Positions 26,902-35,745 of a stretch of DNA of 54,109 bases are shown piece after piece. Each line of letters starts with the position of its first letter. Positions within the stretch are counted from its first letter, which is position 1. The position numbers and the translations under genes were made by a program. The stretch covers positions 65,995 through 120,103 of the forward strand of contig CALRHE010000001.1 of assembly GCA_943359345.1 (NCBI GenBank). The letters run 5' to 3'. The notes beneath the pieces are model-generated. The model ran no database searches. It was not told the origin of the DNA and saw nothing but the letters and a program-made list of their open reading frames with translations. The stretch comes from Candidatus Uhrbacteria bacterium. Its GTDB lineage: Bacteria; Patescibacteriota; Patescibacteriia; UBA9934.

Positions 26902-28689
26902 TTAGAACAGCGCGCAGGCCGTGGCCTGGGCTTGACCGTTACAGCAATACGGAACGTTCTCAGTCACGCCACATAGCCCACCAACTGCATCCGGTCCTTG
27001 GGCTGGCAGATAGCAGTTCTGATACTGGTTACGCACACCTTGAGAAACGTTAATGCCGTAGACGTAGGTTTTGCCGTCAATCGATTCGAGCAAGACGCCA
27101 TGTGGTATGGTCACGAATGATTTGACCGGAAGCATGGTGTCATCAGTCACCTCAAGTCCATCAAGCGTGAGACTATTCACGTCAAAGCGATACCACTGCT
27201 CATGACTCTCACCACTTGTGACCTCAGTATTAGTGAGGGTGATGTTGTCAGACGTTACGCTCGAGCTCAACAGAATATCACTAAAAATCATGGTCACATC
27301 CTGGTCCAAAGCTACGTTTTCAGCTGCAATATCTGGCGAGATGGCCTCGATGGAACTGCCCAACAAATAAATCTCGTCCGTAGTTGTAAATTCCCAGGTG
27401 TAATTATCCCCAGCTACACCGTCATCATTACCATCAAGCGAGTTAGCGGCCATATCCACAACGCCGTCGTACGGAAAGGCCTGCGCCTGGGGTGGCGTGG
27501 CCCCCACCGTAGCGGCTTTCACGGTCGTATTGATGGCTTGTCCGCCCGGCAAACAATAAATGGTTTCGCCGCACGAGTTAGTGCCGCAATTTACATCAGA
27601 CTGAAAAGTGACCGACTTGTAACCATTAGAAATGGTGTAGGTGCCAGCTGTTGGGACTAGAGTAACCCCCAAGACCTGAAGATTAGTAAACCCACTGTCT
27701 GACAGACGAATACCGCTGACAGTTGTGGGATCCATCGGTTCATCAAAAGTCACTTGCACGGTGATATTCTTAGCGTATGCGCCGCCAGCGACAGGAGTAA
27801 CCGACACAATGGCTGGCGGATCAAGATCAAGATTGACGCCCGTAATAAATGACCACTCATAACCACCACTGTAGCTGCCTGTAAAAATCTTTTGACCGTT
27901 CACATCTTCAAGATCATTCTCAAGAAAAACTGTATATGACACGTCTTCTGTAGCTGAACCTAAATACTCAACCGGATTAAACACAAAAGTGCGGAGATCG
28001 TCCGTGAAGTAAACATCTACATTAGTCAGGGCCTCGCTCTCACCGTTAGCTGAGGCGTAAATCTTAATGTTATCTGTCTTAATGGCAGTGGCCTGAATAT
28101 CATCACTTACATCGAGGGGGGTGCCACTATCGTCATAACCCTCAATCAAAGATTCAATTAACATCTGGTTACGGAAGGTTACGTTGATATTGGTGTTGCG
28201 GGCCACATCTGTTTGATCACGCCAAGGGTAATGATCCTGCACCGCACCAGCCCCAAGCGAGCCTGAAAAAGCCGGGATAGTCACTGATCCATTACCACCG
28301 TCATCGTTGTCGGCACCCGTGGCGTCCAACAGGGCGTTGATAATAAAGGCCGTAATTCCGTAAGCGAACAAGATAATCACTAAGCCAACCACGGCGTTAA
28401 TCAACATTTTCTTGGCGCGGGCTACTTGCTTGTCATCACCACCGGCCGTCATCCACAAAAAACCCGAGTAGATGAAAATAATCAAAAAGATAATCCCAAG
28501 CAGTCCCAGGAAAACTTTAATGATGTTGCCGATGACGCTGGTTAGATCAGAATTGCCGAGCGAAGTTTGACTAGCTGTAACTGCGAGCTCGTCTGTTTGT
28601 GCTAGTACCGGCAAACCAACCAACAAGAACAACGCTAAGAGGAGCGTCGAAAATAGAAATATTTTAGCTCGAGATAACACAAACTTCAC
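26902..28689 (-). CDS. surface protein with VirB2/TrbC-like N-terminus and SbsA-type Ig-like domains
   Basis: IIKVFLGLLGIIFLIIFIYSGFLWMTAGGDDKQVARAKKMLINAVVGLVIILFAYGITAFIINALL parallels the giant protein; PPAIVSVTPVAGGAYAKNITVQVTFDEPMDPTTVSG. Confidence 0.82.
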   Translation of the reverse strand: MKFVLSRAKIFLFSTLLLALFLLVGLPVLAQTDELAVTASQTSLGNSDLTSVIGNIIKVFLGLLGIIFLIIFIYSGFLWMTAGGDDKQVARAKKMLINAVVGLVIILFAYGITAFIINALLDATGADNDDGGNGSVTIPAFSGSLGAGAVQDHYPWRDQTDVARNTNINVTFRNQMLIESLIEGYDDSGTPLDVSDDIQATAIKTDNIKIYASANGESEALTNVDVYFTDDLRTFVFNPVEYLGSATEDVSYTVFLENDLEDVNGQKIFTGSYSGGYEWSFITGVNLDLDPPAIVSVTPVAGGAYAKNITVQVTFDEPMDPTTVSGIRLSDSGFTNLQVLGVTLVPTAGTYTISNGYKSVTFQSDVNCGTNSCGETIYCLPGGQAINTTVKAATVGATPPQAQAFPYDGVVDMAANSLDGNDDGVAGDNYTWEFTTTDEIYLLGSSIEAISPDIAAENVALDQDVTMIFSDILLSSSVTSDNITLTNTEVTSGESHEQWYRFDVNSLTLDGLEVTDDTMLPVKSFVTIPHGVLLESIDGKTYVYGINVSQGVRNQYQNCYLPAQGPDAVGGLCGVTENVPYCCNGQAQATACALF

Positions 28690-28714
28690 TCCTGTATTTT
28701 ACACTAAAAAATGC

Positions 28715-29809
28715 CTAACTTTTACCCGGTGTGGGGACAAGGCGACTCGTAATCAAACGACGCAGCTGATCAAGCCCAACTTTAGTCAGGGCTGAGACAT
28801 AAGCTGCGGCTGGCTCATGAGCCAGCTCAGCCTCTAAATCATCAAGTTTATTGAACACCTGGATGCGTGGCCTATCACCCAAGCCAAGCTCTAACAAAAT
28901 ATCCTCGACCACTTTAATCTTCATGTCAGTCTTAGGATCAGTAGCGTCAATCACGTGTAAGATTAGATCAGCGTGAATGGCCTCAGACAAAGTTGAACGA
29001 AAGGCTTGAACCAGTTCCGGCGGCAAACCCTGAATAAATCCAATCGTGTCAGACAACAAAACCGAGGTCTTGAGCTCAGGTAAATACAGCTCTCCAATTC
29101 TAGTCTCTAAGGTTGCAAATAGCTTGTCATCCGCATACTCGCGCCGTTTGGTCAGTGCGTTCAAGAGTGATGTCTTACCAGCGTTGGTATAACCCACCAA
29201 AGCCACGGTTTTAAACTTGTTACGAACACGATTTTTCCTTTGCTCAACATGCTGGCTTTCATAAGCCTCAAGCTTAGTCAGAATCCGCCGCTCCTGCTCA
29301 CGTAAATGGCGCTTCATGACTTCAGTGTTACCTTCACCGGCACCACCACGCGTGCCCGTACCACCCCGTTGGCGTCCAAGCTGAGCACCTAAGTTATAAA
29401 TACGCGGCCCCATGTGACGCAAGCGGGCCAGCTCTATTTGCAGCTTAGCTTCCGCACTCGTGGCATGCTTATCAAAAATATGCAAAATCAAATCTATCCG
29501 ATCCCAAACTTTTATTTTTGCGGGCGCCAAAACCTCTTCAAGATTGAAAATCTGTCCTGGTTTTAAAAGCTCATTCACCACGAGCACGTTGGCCTGATGT
29601 AACGGTTGGGTGTCGATAATCTCTTTGATCTTACCCTTACCAACAAAAGTAGCGTAATCGGGCTTAGCCCGACGCTGAATAGTCTTAACCACGGCCAGAC
29701 CACCGTACGTACGTGTCAGGTCGGCCAACTCAGCCATCCGGTCCTCGGCGGCTTGTTTAGATGTGGCGTAATGGATCACGTCAGCAAGAACGGCGCGTAG
29801 CATGGACAA
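28715..29809 (-). CDS. hflX: GTPase HflX
   Basis: LGRQRGGTGTRGGAGEGNTEVMKRHLREQERRILTKLE...VALVGYTNAGKTSLLNALT...LLSDTIGFIQGLPPELVQAFRSTL. Confidence 0.95.
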   Translation of the reverse strand: MSMLRAVLADVIHYATSKQAAEDRMAELADLTRTYGGLAVVKTIQRRAKPDYATFVGKGKIKEIIDTQPLHQANVLVVNELLKPGQIFNLEEVLAPAKIKVWDRIDLILHIFDKHATSAEAKLQIELARLRHMGPRIYNLGAQLGRQRGGTGTRGGAGEGNTEVMKRHLREQERRILTKLEAYESQHVEQRKNRVRNKFKTVALVGYTNAGKTSLLNALTKRREYADDKLFATLETRIGELYLPELKTSVLLSDTIGFIQGLPPELVQAFRSTLSEAIHADLILHVIDATDPKTDMKIKVVEDILLELGLGDRPRIQVFNKLDDLEAELAHEPAAAYVSALTKVGLDQLRRLITSRLVPTPGKS

Positions 29810-30256
29810 TTAGGCAACTAAAAGTTTATCTAGCAGAGCCTTAATCCTGGAGCCATCAGCCTGGCCTTTGAGCTCGTTAGCCAGTACTCCCATCACCTTA
29901 CCCGCCTGAGCGGCCTCGGTGACACCAAGCTCTTGCAACTTAGCCCGCACGCGTAGCTCGAGCTCTTCGTCGCTCATTTGAGCAGGTAGGTACCGAGCGA
30001 GTATCTCAAGTTCACGCCGAGCTTTAGTAGCTAGATCTTCACGAGCATTTTGAACGAAACTCTCCAGCGAGTCAGCTATTTTTTTAGCGTCAGCCTTAAT
30101 CACAGCCACTACATCAGCCTCAGCCAAATCCTTACCTACTGCTAGCGCCTTGTTGCGAATTGAAGTTATAGTCATGCGCAAAATGTCCAGGGTGTTGCTG
30201 TCCCTAGCCTTCATAGCCGCCTTCATGTCTTCGTTCAACTGCTTTTCAAGTTCCAT
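29810..30256 (-). CDS. GatB/YqeY domain protein
   Basis: MELEKQLNEDMKAAMKARDSNTLDILRMTITSIRNKA...YLPAQMSDEELELRVRAKLQELGVTEAAQAGKVMGVLANELKGQADG. Confidence 0.92.
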   Translation of the reverse strand: MELEKQLNEDMKAAMKARDSNTLDILRMTITSIRNKALAVGKDLAEADVVAVIKADAKKIADSLESFVQNAREDLATKARRELEILARYLPAQMSDEELELRVRAKLQELGVTEAAQAGKVMGVLANELKGQADGSRIKALLDKLLVA

Positions 30257-30322
30257 ATATAAGTATGTATTTCAAGATCAGAGTAACAGAAGATTATCTT
30301 AACATCAATGACTTTTATTTTT

Positions 30323-30450
30323 ATTAACACAGATTAGTGAAGAACAATTACAGATTTTACACAGATTGTGAATAAACGAAAAACGAGCTGCTAGGCTCGT
30401 TTTTCATATCTGTTTAATCTGTCATCACTGAGTCACTAATCTGTGTTAAT
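30323..30450. repeat. 128-bp palindromic intergenic element with an apical terminator-like hairpin
   Basis: Perfect 18-bp IRs attaacacagattagtga/tcactaatctgtgttaat; centre contains aaaaacgagc-tgctag-gctcgttttt. Confidence 0.8.
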
Positions 30451-30471
30451 CAACAGATGAGGTTTCAGATT

Positions 30472-30726
30472 TTAATTTCTCTTTTTAGTAGCGCGCAAAT
30501 CTTCCTCGCGCACTTTACCGGTTTTAAGCATGTATTCACGTCGTTCGCCCATGTCCTTACGGCGCACGGCGCTTTCATGGAGCTTATTCTTATTCGGCTT
30601 CTTGGTAAAGAAACGTCCAGACCGAACGTCCAGAGGCTTACCACTTTGCTGAATACGACGAGTAAAGCGTCGGAATAACGCTTCAAAACTCTCACCTTTC
30701 TTTCTTTTTACTTCAATATCAGACAC
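30472..30726 (-). CDS. rpsU: 30S ribosomal protein S21
   Basis: MSDIEVKRKKGESFEALFRRFTRRIQQSGKPLDVRSGRFFTKKPNKNKLHESAVRRKDMGERREYM, S21-like; also read as its Patescibacterial form. Confidence 0.82.
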   Translation of the reverse strand: MSDIEVKRKKGESFEALFRRFTRRIQQSGKPLDVRSGRFFTKKPNKNKLHESAVRRKDMGERREYMLKTGKVREEDLRATKKRN

Positions 30727-30805
30727 AAAATATATTTCACCCTCCTTTCAGGGTGCCAGGATGGTAACACAGCTCAAAACACCTGTAAAGCCAGGAGGGC
30801 CCTAT

Positions 30806-30834
30806 CAAAAACCGCCAGTTTAGGCGGTTTTTGT
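30806..30834 (-). terminator. intrinsic terminator overlapping the end of the 30820 ORF
   Basis: aaaaaccgcc-agttta-ggcggttttt. Confidence 0.75.
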
Positions 30835-31086
30835 CTCGAGCCTACTCAAACGCTGTTCGTGATCATCGAACTTCGGTTTCACCATTTCTTCCAGAGTATC
30901 GTGTACACCCTCGAGAATACGATTTTCCATGGTCTCAAGCTTCCTATCTGTACGGACCTCTGAAGCCTTAATCTCTTGACGCAGGATATCAGTCTGAATA
31001 CGCAGCCGATCATCGATCGAGGTGTCGACAGCTTCCTTGAAGACCTTCAGTTCTTCTTTCAAGATTTCTCTGGTCAATTGCTCCAT
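30820..31086 (-). CDS. small coiled-coil hypothetical protein
   Basis: MEQLTREILKEELKVFKEAVDTSIDDRLRIQTDILRQEIKASEVRTDRKLETMENRIL, heptad-like. Confidence 0.6.
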   Translation of the reverse strand: MEQLTREILKEELKVFKEAVDTSIDDRLRIQTDILRQEIKASEVRTDRKLETMENRILEGVHDTLEEMVKPKFDDHEQRLSRLETKTA

Positions 31087-31103
31087 ACACCATCAACTAT
31101 ACA

Positions 31104-32474
31104 CTATTCCTTCTGCTTTTTCTTGTTGTCCTGCAAACGTTTGGCAACGATGCCGACTACCTTCTCAACGTCCACAATTTCCTGGGCGCCGGCTTCCATG
31201 TCACGAATAATAATCGTGCCGTCCAGCACCTCTTTCTGACCAAGAATAATAGCAATCGAGGCTTGCATTTTATCGGCGATCTCAAGCTGAGCTTTAAGAT
31301 TGCCCTTGGCAAAGGCTTCGGCTACGTTCAAGTCTGACTGACGTAACTTTTCAAAGATCTTCAAACCCTTGCGCCGAGCGGCTTCACCCAACTGACAGAA
31401 AAACACATCCGCTACGCGCCGACTATCAGGCATGGCGTTAGCTGTCTTCATGGCCAACAGAATCCGCTCGATACCAAGTGCGGCTCCCACAGCACCCGTA
31501 GCCTCGCGGCCACCCAGGAGTGGGATCAAGCCGTCATAACGACCACCACCACCAAGTGCTAGCTGACTGCCGTTTTCACCAATCGGATTAGTCGACACCA
31601 GTTCAAACACAGTCTTGGTGTAATAATCTAAACCACGCACCAAAAATGGATTGAGCGTATATGGCACTTCGGCTTCGTCCAAATATTCAAGCACCTTCAT
31701 GAAGTGCTGTTTAGTTTCGTCATCCAAATATTCAATCAGTTGCGGTGCCCCGGCCTTTAGCTCTTCCATGCCAGCTTCTTTAGAGTCGAGCAAGCGTAAA
31801 GGATTACGTTGCAAGCGCTTCAAATCAGTCTCATTCAACTTCTTAGCGTGACCCTTGAAGTATTTGGCCAGGTCTGAGGTGTACGACTTACGAATGGCTG
31901 CCGTGCCCAAAGAATTGATTTGGACTATGGTCTCAACACCTAGATCCTTACAGAAATTGTAAGCCATCAGAATAATCTGTGCGTCCAGCACGGAATCATC
32001 TGAACCCATGGCTTCAAGGCCCAATTGCCAGAATTGACGATAACGACCAGCTTGGGGGCGTTCATGACGAAAGAAAGGCTCAAGGTACCAAAGTTTGACT
32101 GGCTGGGGCTGGTTCAACATGCCGTGCTCAATGTAAGCCCTGGCCACCGAGGCTGTGCCCTCTGGTCGCAAAGTCATTTTGACCCCACCCTGATCAACAA
32201 ACGTAAACATCTCCTTTTCAACAATATCCGTGTCCTTACCAATACTCCGCTCGAAAACTGAAGTAGCTTCCAGGGCCGGCAAACGAATCCTGCCAAAACC
32301 GTAGGCTTGCGTAAGCTTACGGGCGACATCGTCTATTTTGTCCCAGGCTGCCTGCTCATCAGGCAAAATATCCCTAAAACCGCGAAGTGTCTCTAAAGTT
32401 CTCAACTTTTTAGCTGACTTTGTGGGCTCTACCTTAGGCTTTACGGACATAGCTAAAACACAATTAGTTGGCAA
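31104..32474 (-). CDS. hisS: histidyl-tRNA synthetase
   Basis: LRGFRDILPDEQAAWDKIDDVARKL...MTLRPEGTASVARAYIEHG...WYLEPFFRHERPQAGRYRQFWQLGLEAMG; start could be the internal Met near 32450. Confidence 0.95.
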   Translation of the reverse strand: MPTNCVLAMSVKPKVEPTKSAKKLRTLETLRGFRDILPDEQAAWDKIDDVARKLTQAYGFGRIRLPALEATSVFERSIGKDTDIVEKEMFTFVDQGGVKMTLRPEGTASVARAYIEHGMLNQPQPVKLWYLEPFFRHERPQAGRYRQFWQLGLEAMGSDDSVLDAQIILMAYNFCKDLGVETIVQINSLGTAAIRKSYTSDLAKYFKGHAKKLNETDLKRLQRNPLRLLDSKEAGMEELKAGAPQLIEYLDDETKQHFMKVLEYLDEAEVPYTLNPFLVRGLDYYTKTVFELVSTNPIGENGSQLALGGGGRYDGLIPLLGGREATGAVGAALGIERILLAMKTANAMPDSRRVADVFFCQLGEAARRKGLKIFEKLRQSDLNVAEAFAKGNLKAQLEIADKMQASIAIILGQKEVLDGTIIIRDMEAGAQEIVDVEKVVGIVAKRLQDNKKKQKE

Positions 32475-32536
32475 CTTGATACCTTAAAATCCAGAATTAA
32501 GCAACCCTGAGAGCTGTTTGAGGCAAAATCTCAAGG

Positions 32537-33157
32537 CTACTCATTGTATTCTGGGAGTGGAAACGAGCCAATTTTTTCGAGCGGTAAACCGCGGATCCAG
32601 ACTCGACCAATCAAATTTTCCTCAGGCACCGGACCAAAAGCCCGGCTATCAAAACTGGCATCTCGGTTGTCGCCCATTAGATAGTACTCGTCCTCACCTA
32701 AGGTTTCACTATCACGACCAGGCGTGTAGTCATCTATATAGTCTTCCGTCAACACAAAACCGTTAGGATTGTCTGCATTATAAATGGTGATCTTGCCATC
32801 ATTAACCTCGACCTCCTCGCCTGGTAAACCGATCATGCGCTTAATATAAAATTGCTTTTCCTCGCCTGATGGCGGATGAAAAACTACAATTTCTCCCCGC
32901 TCTGGCTGTCTGAAATGAAAGCTGAGCTCATCAATGATCAGGTACTCCCCATCCTCAAAGTTTGGCTCCATGGAAACACCCGCCACCACAAATGGCTGGA
33001 CTAAAAAATAGCGGACTGGCAAAATAATCGCTAAAGCCAGGGCGGCAATTTGTACAATTTCAACAACAAAGGTGGCTACCGCTCCCAAGGTTGGACCAAA
33101 CCAACGCACGAACGACGAGGTAGTCGAGGTGCGAGTCTTACGACGAAAAAAAGCCAT
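32537..33157 (-). CDS. lepB: signal peptidase I
   Basis: VAGVSMEPNFEDGEYLIIDELSF...FYIKRMIGLPGEEV...YYLMGDNRDASFDSRAFGPVPEENLIG. Confidence 0.95.
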   Translation of the reverse strand: MAFFRRKTRTSTTSSFVRWFGPTLGAVATFVVEIVQIAALALAIILPVRYFLVQPFVVAGVSMEPNFEDGEYLIIDELSFHFRQPERGEIVVFHPPSGEEKQFYIKRMIGLPGEEVEVNDGKITIYNADNPNGFVLTEDYIDDYTPGRDSETLGEDEYYLMGDNRDASFDSRAFGPVPEENLIGRVWIRGLPLEKIGSFPLPEYNE

Positions 33158-33214
33158 AGATGCTCAGTATCTTACCACGCCCCCAGGTACCCGTCTACGT
33201 TATACAGGCTGAAC

Positions 33215-35656
33215 TTACAGGCTCGGCAAGCTTGAGGGTGGTTCTACACCCTCAAGTGGTACTTCAGGTGCAATCGGGCCGGGATCAGCTGGCGCCTCGC
33301 CACCAGCTTCAAGGTTAGCAATTGCGTCTTTTACCACCTGGTCGTCTGGATTCAGTCTTGCAACCCGCTTAAGCAGCGTGAGCGCAGTTTCGGTATCGCC
33401 TGCTTGTGAATGCAAGGCAGCCAAGTACCACATGGCATTACTATAATCAGGGTAAATTTCCAAAATACGTTCTAGTTCAGCTTCAGCCTCAGTGCTACGT
33501 TCCATTTTGAGATAAATAATTGCTAGCTGGAAACCAAGCCCGACATCGTTAGGCTGAACTTGAGTTAATGCTTGCAGGCGCTCTGCGGCACCTTCAAGAT
33601 TACCCTGGCGTTCATAGGTAGCCGCTAAATAATAATGCGCGGGAGCGTAATCTGGTTTAAGTTGAATGGCCTTTTCAAAATTTTCAGCAGCCAGACGAAG
33701 ATTTTCAATTTCGTTAGTGGCAGCCGTAGCTTTAATTTCAGTCTCAACGTCTGCAAGCCCCTGTAAGTCTTCGGCGCGATCAGCCACCGCCAAGTAGACA
33801 CGCCCAAGATCGGTCTGGTAAGCAGGGTTGTTTGGCTCGATGACCAAAGCCTGAACATACATATTGGCCGCATAATTCTGAGCGTTCTGGATGAAGGGCA
33901 TGAGTTCACGATAAATCGAACCGCTAATGGCCCAGTTCACACTGTCAAACTCACCCAAAGCCGTTGCTTGCCTGGCCGCCCGAATAGACGCATCTGCCAA
34001 ACTAGCTAGACGCTGCTTATCTGCAGTACCAAAATCTTGATCAGCCAGTGCTTCGTTTAGCACCACTCCGGCTTGCGCTAAATAGGCCGTAGCCAGATTA
34101 CGCATGAACACAGCGTTCGAACCATCACGCTGGACAACCTTAATCATCTGATCCACCAAGATCTCGGCCGTGGCCCCCTGGCTACTCAGACGTGCAGCCT
34201 TAGCAAAAGCGATTTCAGCCGAATGTCGGGAAGCTAAGGCAAACATCGTCAGTAAACCAACGACTACAAATACCACTAGTCCGCTCGTAACACACAGAGC
34301 CGTACGCGGCGCCTGACTAAAATCTAGCTGGCGCACTTGGCGCACTGACTGAGCCACTAAAAGCCCACTCAAACCCCAGACCAAAATCACGAGCGACATG
34401 TTAAGCGGTGTCAATAACTGTACAGCTAAGAGTGATACCCAACCAGCTAAGAGCGCGTAATTCAAGCGCCAAGCTGGTTGTTGACGCCCAGCTATAATCC
34501 TACCAAAACTAATCGCAGTCACCACGACTAACAGCCCGAGCCAACTGGCTAAGCCCAACACGCCGTTCGTGGCTAAGAGCGTGAGGGGATGCATCTGGGC
34601 TCGATCAAAAGGTGTATTCCAAAAAATCGTGTTATTGACAGCCACCGGTCTAAAATGAGCGTAGTCAAGATCAAAACTGCCTGGCCCTGAACCGAACAGC
34701 AAGCTCTGAAGATTTTGCTGTACCGTCTGATTAGCTATGTCCCAACTAGCGTTAGTGGACGGGGACACCACCACCGGCACCTTTAAATTAAGCGGCGTTT
34801 TTATCAATAAAAATATACTCGCAATTGCAAACAAAACTATGGGTAGAGTAAAACGACGCAGGCTTGGGAAGTGACTAGCCTCTAAGTACGCCAAGAACAT
34901 CAGGGCCGCTAAACCAAACATGAAGGCAGCCCAGAGTGTCCAAAAATCAATCGCGACCAATAAGAGTACGGTCACAAAACACACAAAACCAATAAGTAAG
35001 CGTGTAAAAATTCCGCTTGTCCCAACAGGAATAAGCGAACTCTCATCGTCACTGTCTACCAACACAAAACCCAACCCCACCACACACACCGGGATTAACC
35101 AAGCTACAAAAGCATTAATATTCCCAATGCTGTTAAAACCAATCGTCTGGGTGAAAGCAAACGGAATAAAATGCACTCCAATGATGGAAAATAAACTAAA
35201 CAAACCTATAACGCCGGCGGATATCATAAGCGCCAGCAATGACCGGCGCGCCAATCCGCTGTCGCCAGACTGCATGAGTGTATAAAACAGGCTGACACCG
35301 CAAGCTGCAGTTAAAAAACTAACATACTCCTGACCGCCATAGCCTAACCAAGATTCCAATCCGGCCACAGACAATGAGGCGGACATTAAGAGCGCAATTA
35401 GCATCAAGATGGGCAGCAGGTTAAGCAGCCAGCCACCACGCAGATTGATACGACGCTCAATCACCATGCTGCCTAGTAATCCAGTAGTTGCCAGCAACAC
35501 CAACACCACCATGACCAACTGTTTATTCATTTCCAAGGCTTCAGTTGTAAAGGGGGCAAAAACCAGAGGCAACAAAAAAAACACTGCCAGAATACTCCAA
35601 TGCGTCAGCGCTCGGAGCGGCTTTAAGAGCTTTTCAAAAGATACCTGGCTAGACAT
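33215..35656 (-). CDS. O-antigen ligase/Wzy-like membrane protein with C-terminal TPR repeats
   Basis: About 10 TM segments, GSGPGSFDLDYAHFRP...HPLTLLATNGVLGLASWLGL, then TPRs (NPAYQTDLGRVYLAVADRA; APAHYYLAATYERQGNLEGAAERLQ). Confidence 0.82.
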   Translation of the reverse strand: MSSQVSFEKLLKPLRALTHWSILAVFFLLPLVFAPFTTEALEMNKQLVMVVLVLLATTGLLGSMVIERRINLRGGWLLNLLPILMLIALLMSASLSVAGLESWLGYGGQEYVSFLTAACGVSLFYTLMQSGDSGLARRSLLALMISAGVIGLFSLFSIIGVHFIPFAFTQTIGFNSIGNINAFVAWLIPVCVVGLGFVLVDSDDESSLIPVGTSGIFTRLLIGFVCFVTVLLLVAIDFWTLWAAFMFGLAALMFLAYLEASHFPSLRRFTLPIVLFAIASIFLLIKTPLNLKVPVVVSPSTNASWDIANQTVQQNLQSLLFGSGPGSFDLDYAHFRPVAVNNTIFWNTPFDRAQMHPLTLLATNGVLGLASWLGLLVVVTAISFGRIIAGRQQPAWRLNYALLAGWVSLLAVQLLTPLNMSLVILVWGLSGLLVAQSVRQVRQLDFSQAPRTALCVTSGLVVFVVVGLLTMFALASRHSAEIAFAKAARLSSQGATAEILVDQMIKVVQRDGSNAVFMRNLATAYLAQAGVVLNEALADQDFGTADKQRLASLADASIRAARQATALGEFDSVNWAISGSIYRELMPFIQNAQNYAANMYVQALVIEPNNPAYQTDLGRVYLAVADRAEDLQGLADVETEIKATAATNEIENLRLAAENFEKAIQLKPDYAPAHYYLAATYERQGNLEGAAERLQALTQVQPNDVGLGFQLAIIYLKMERSTEAEAELERILEIYPDYSNAMWYLAALHSQAGDTETALTLLKRVARLNPDDQVVKDAIANLEAGGEAPADPGPIAPEVPLEGVEPPSSLPSL

Positions 35657-35745
35657 AAATGCTTTAACGGTTGCAAAAATAATAGCATGGCCAATCCAGC
35701 CTTGGCGAATACCTATCTTTAGGCTATACTCAAAATATTTTTATT

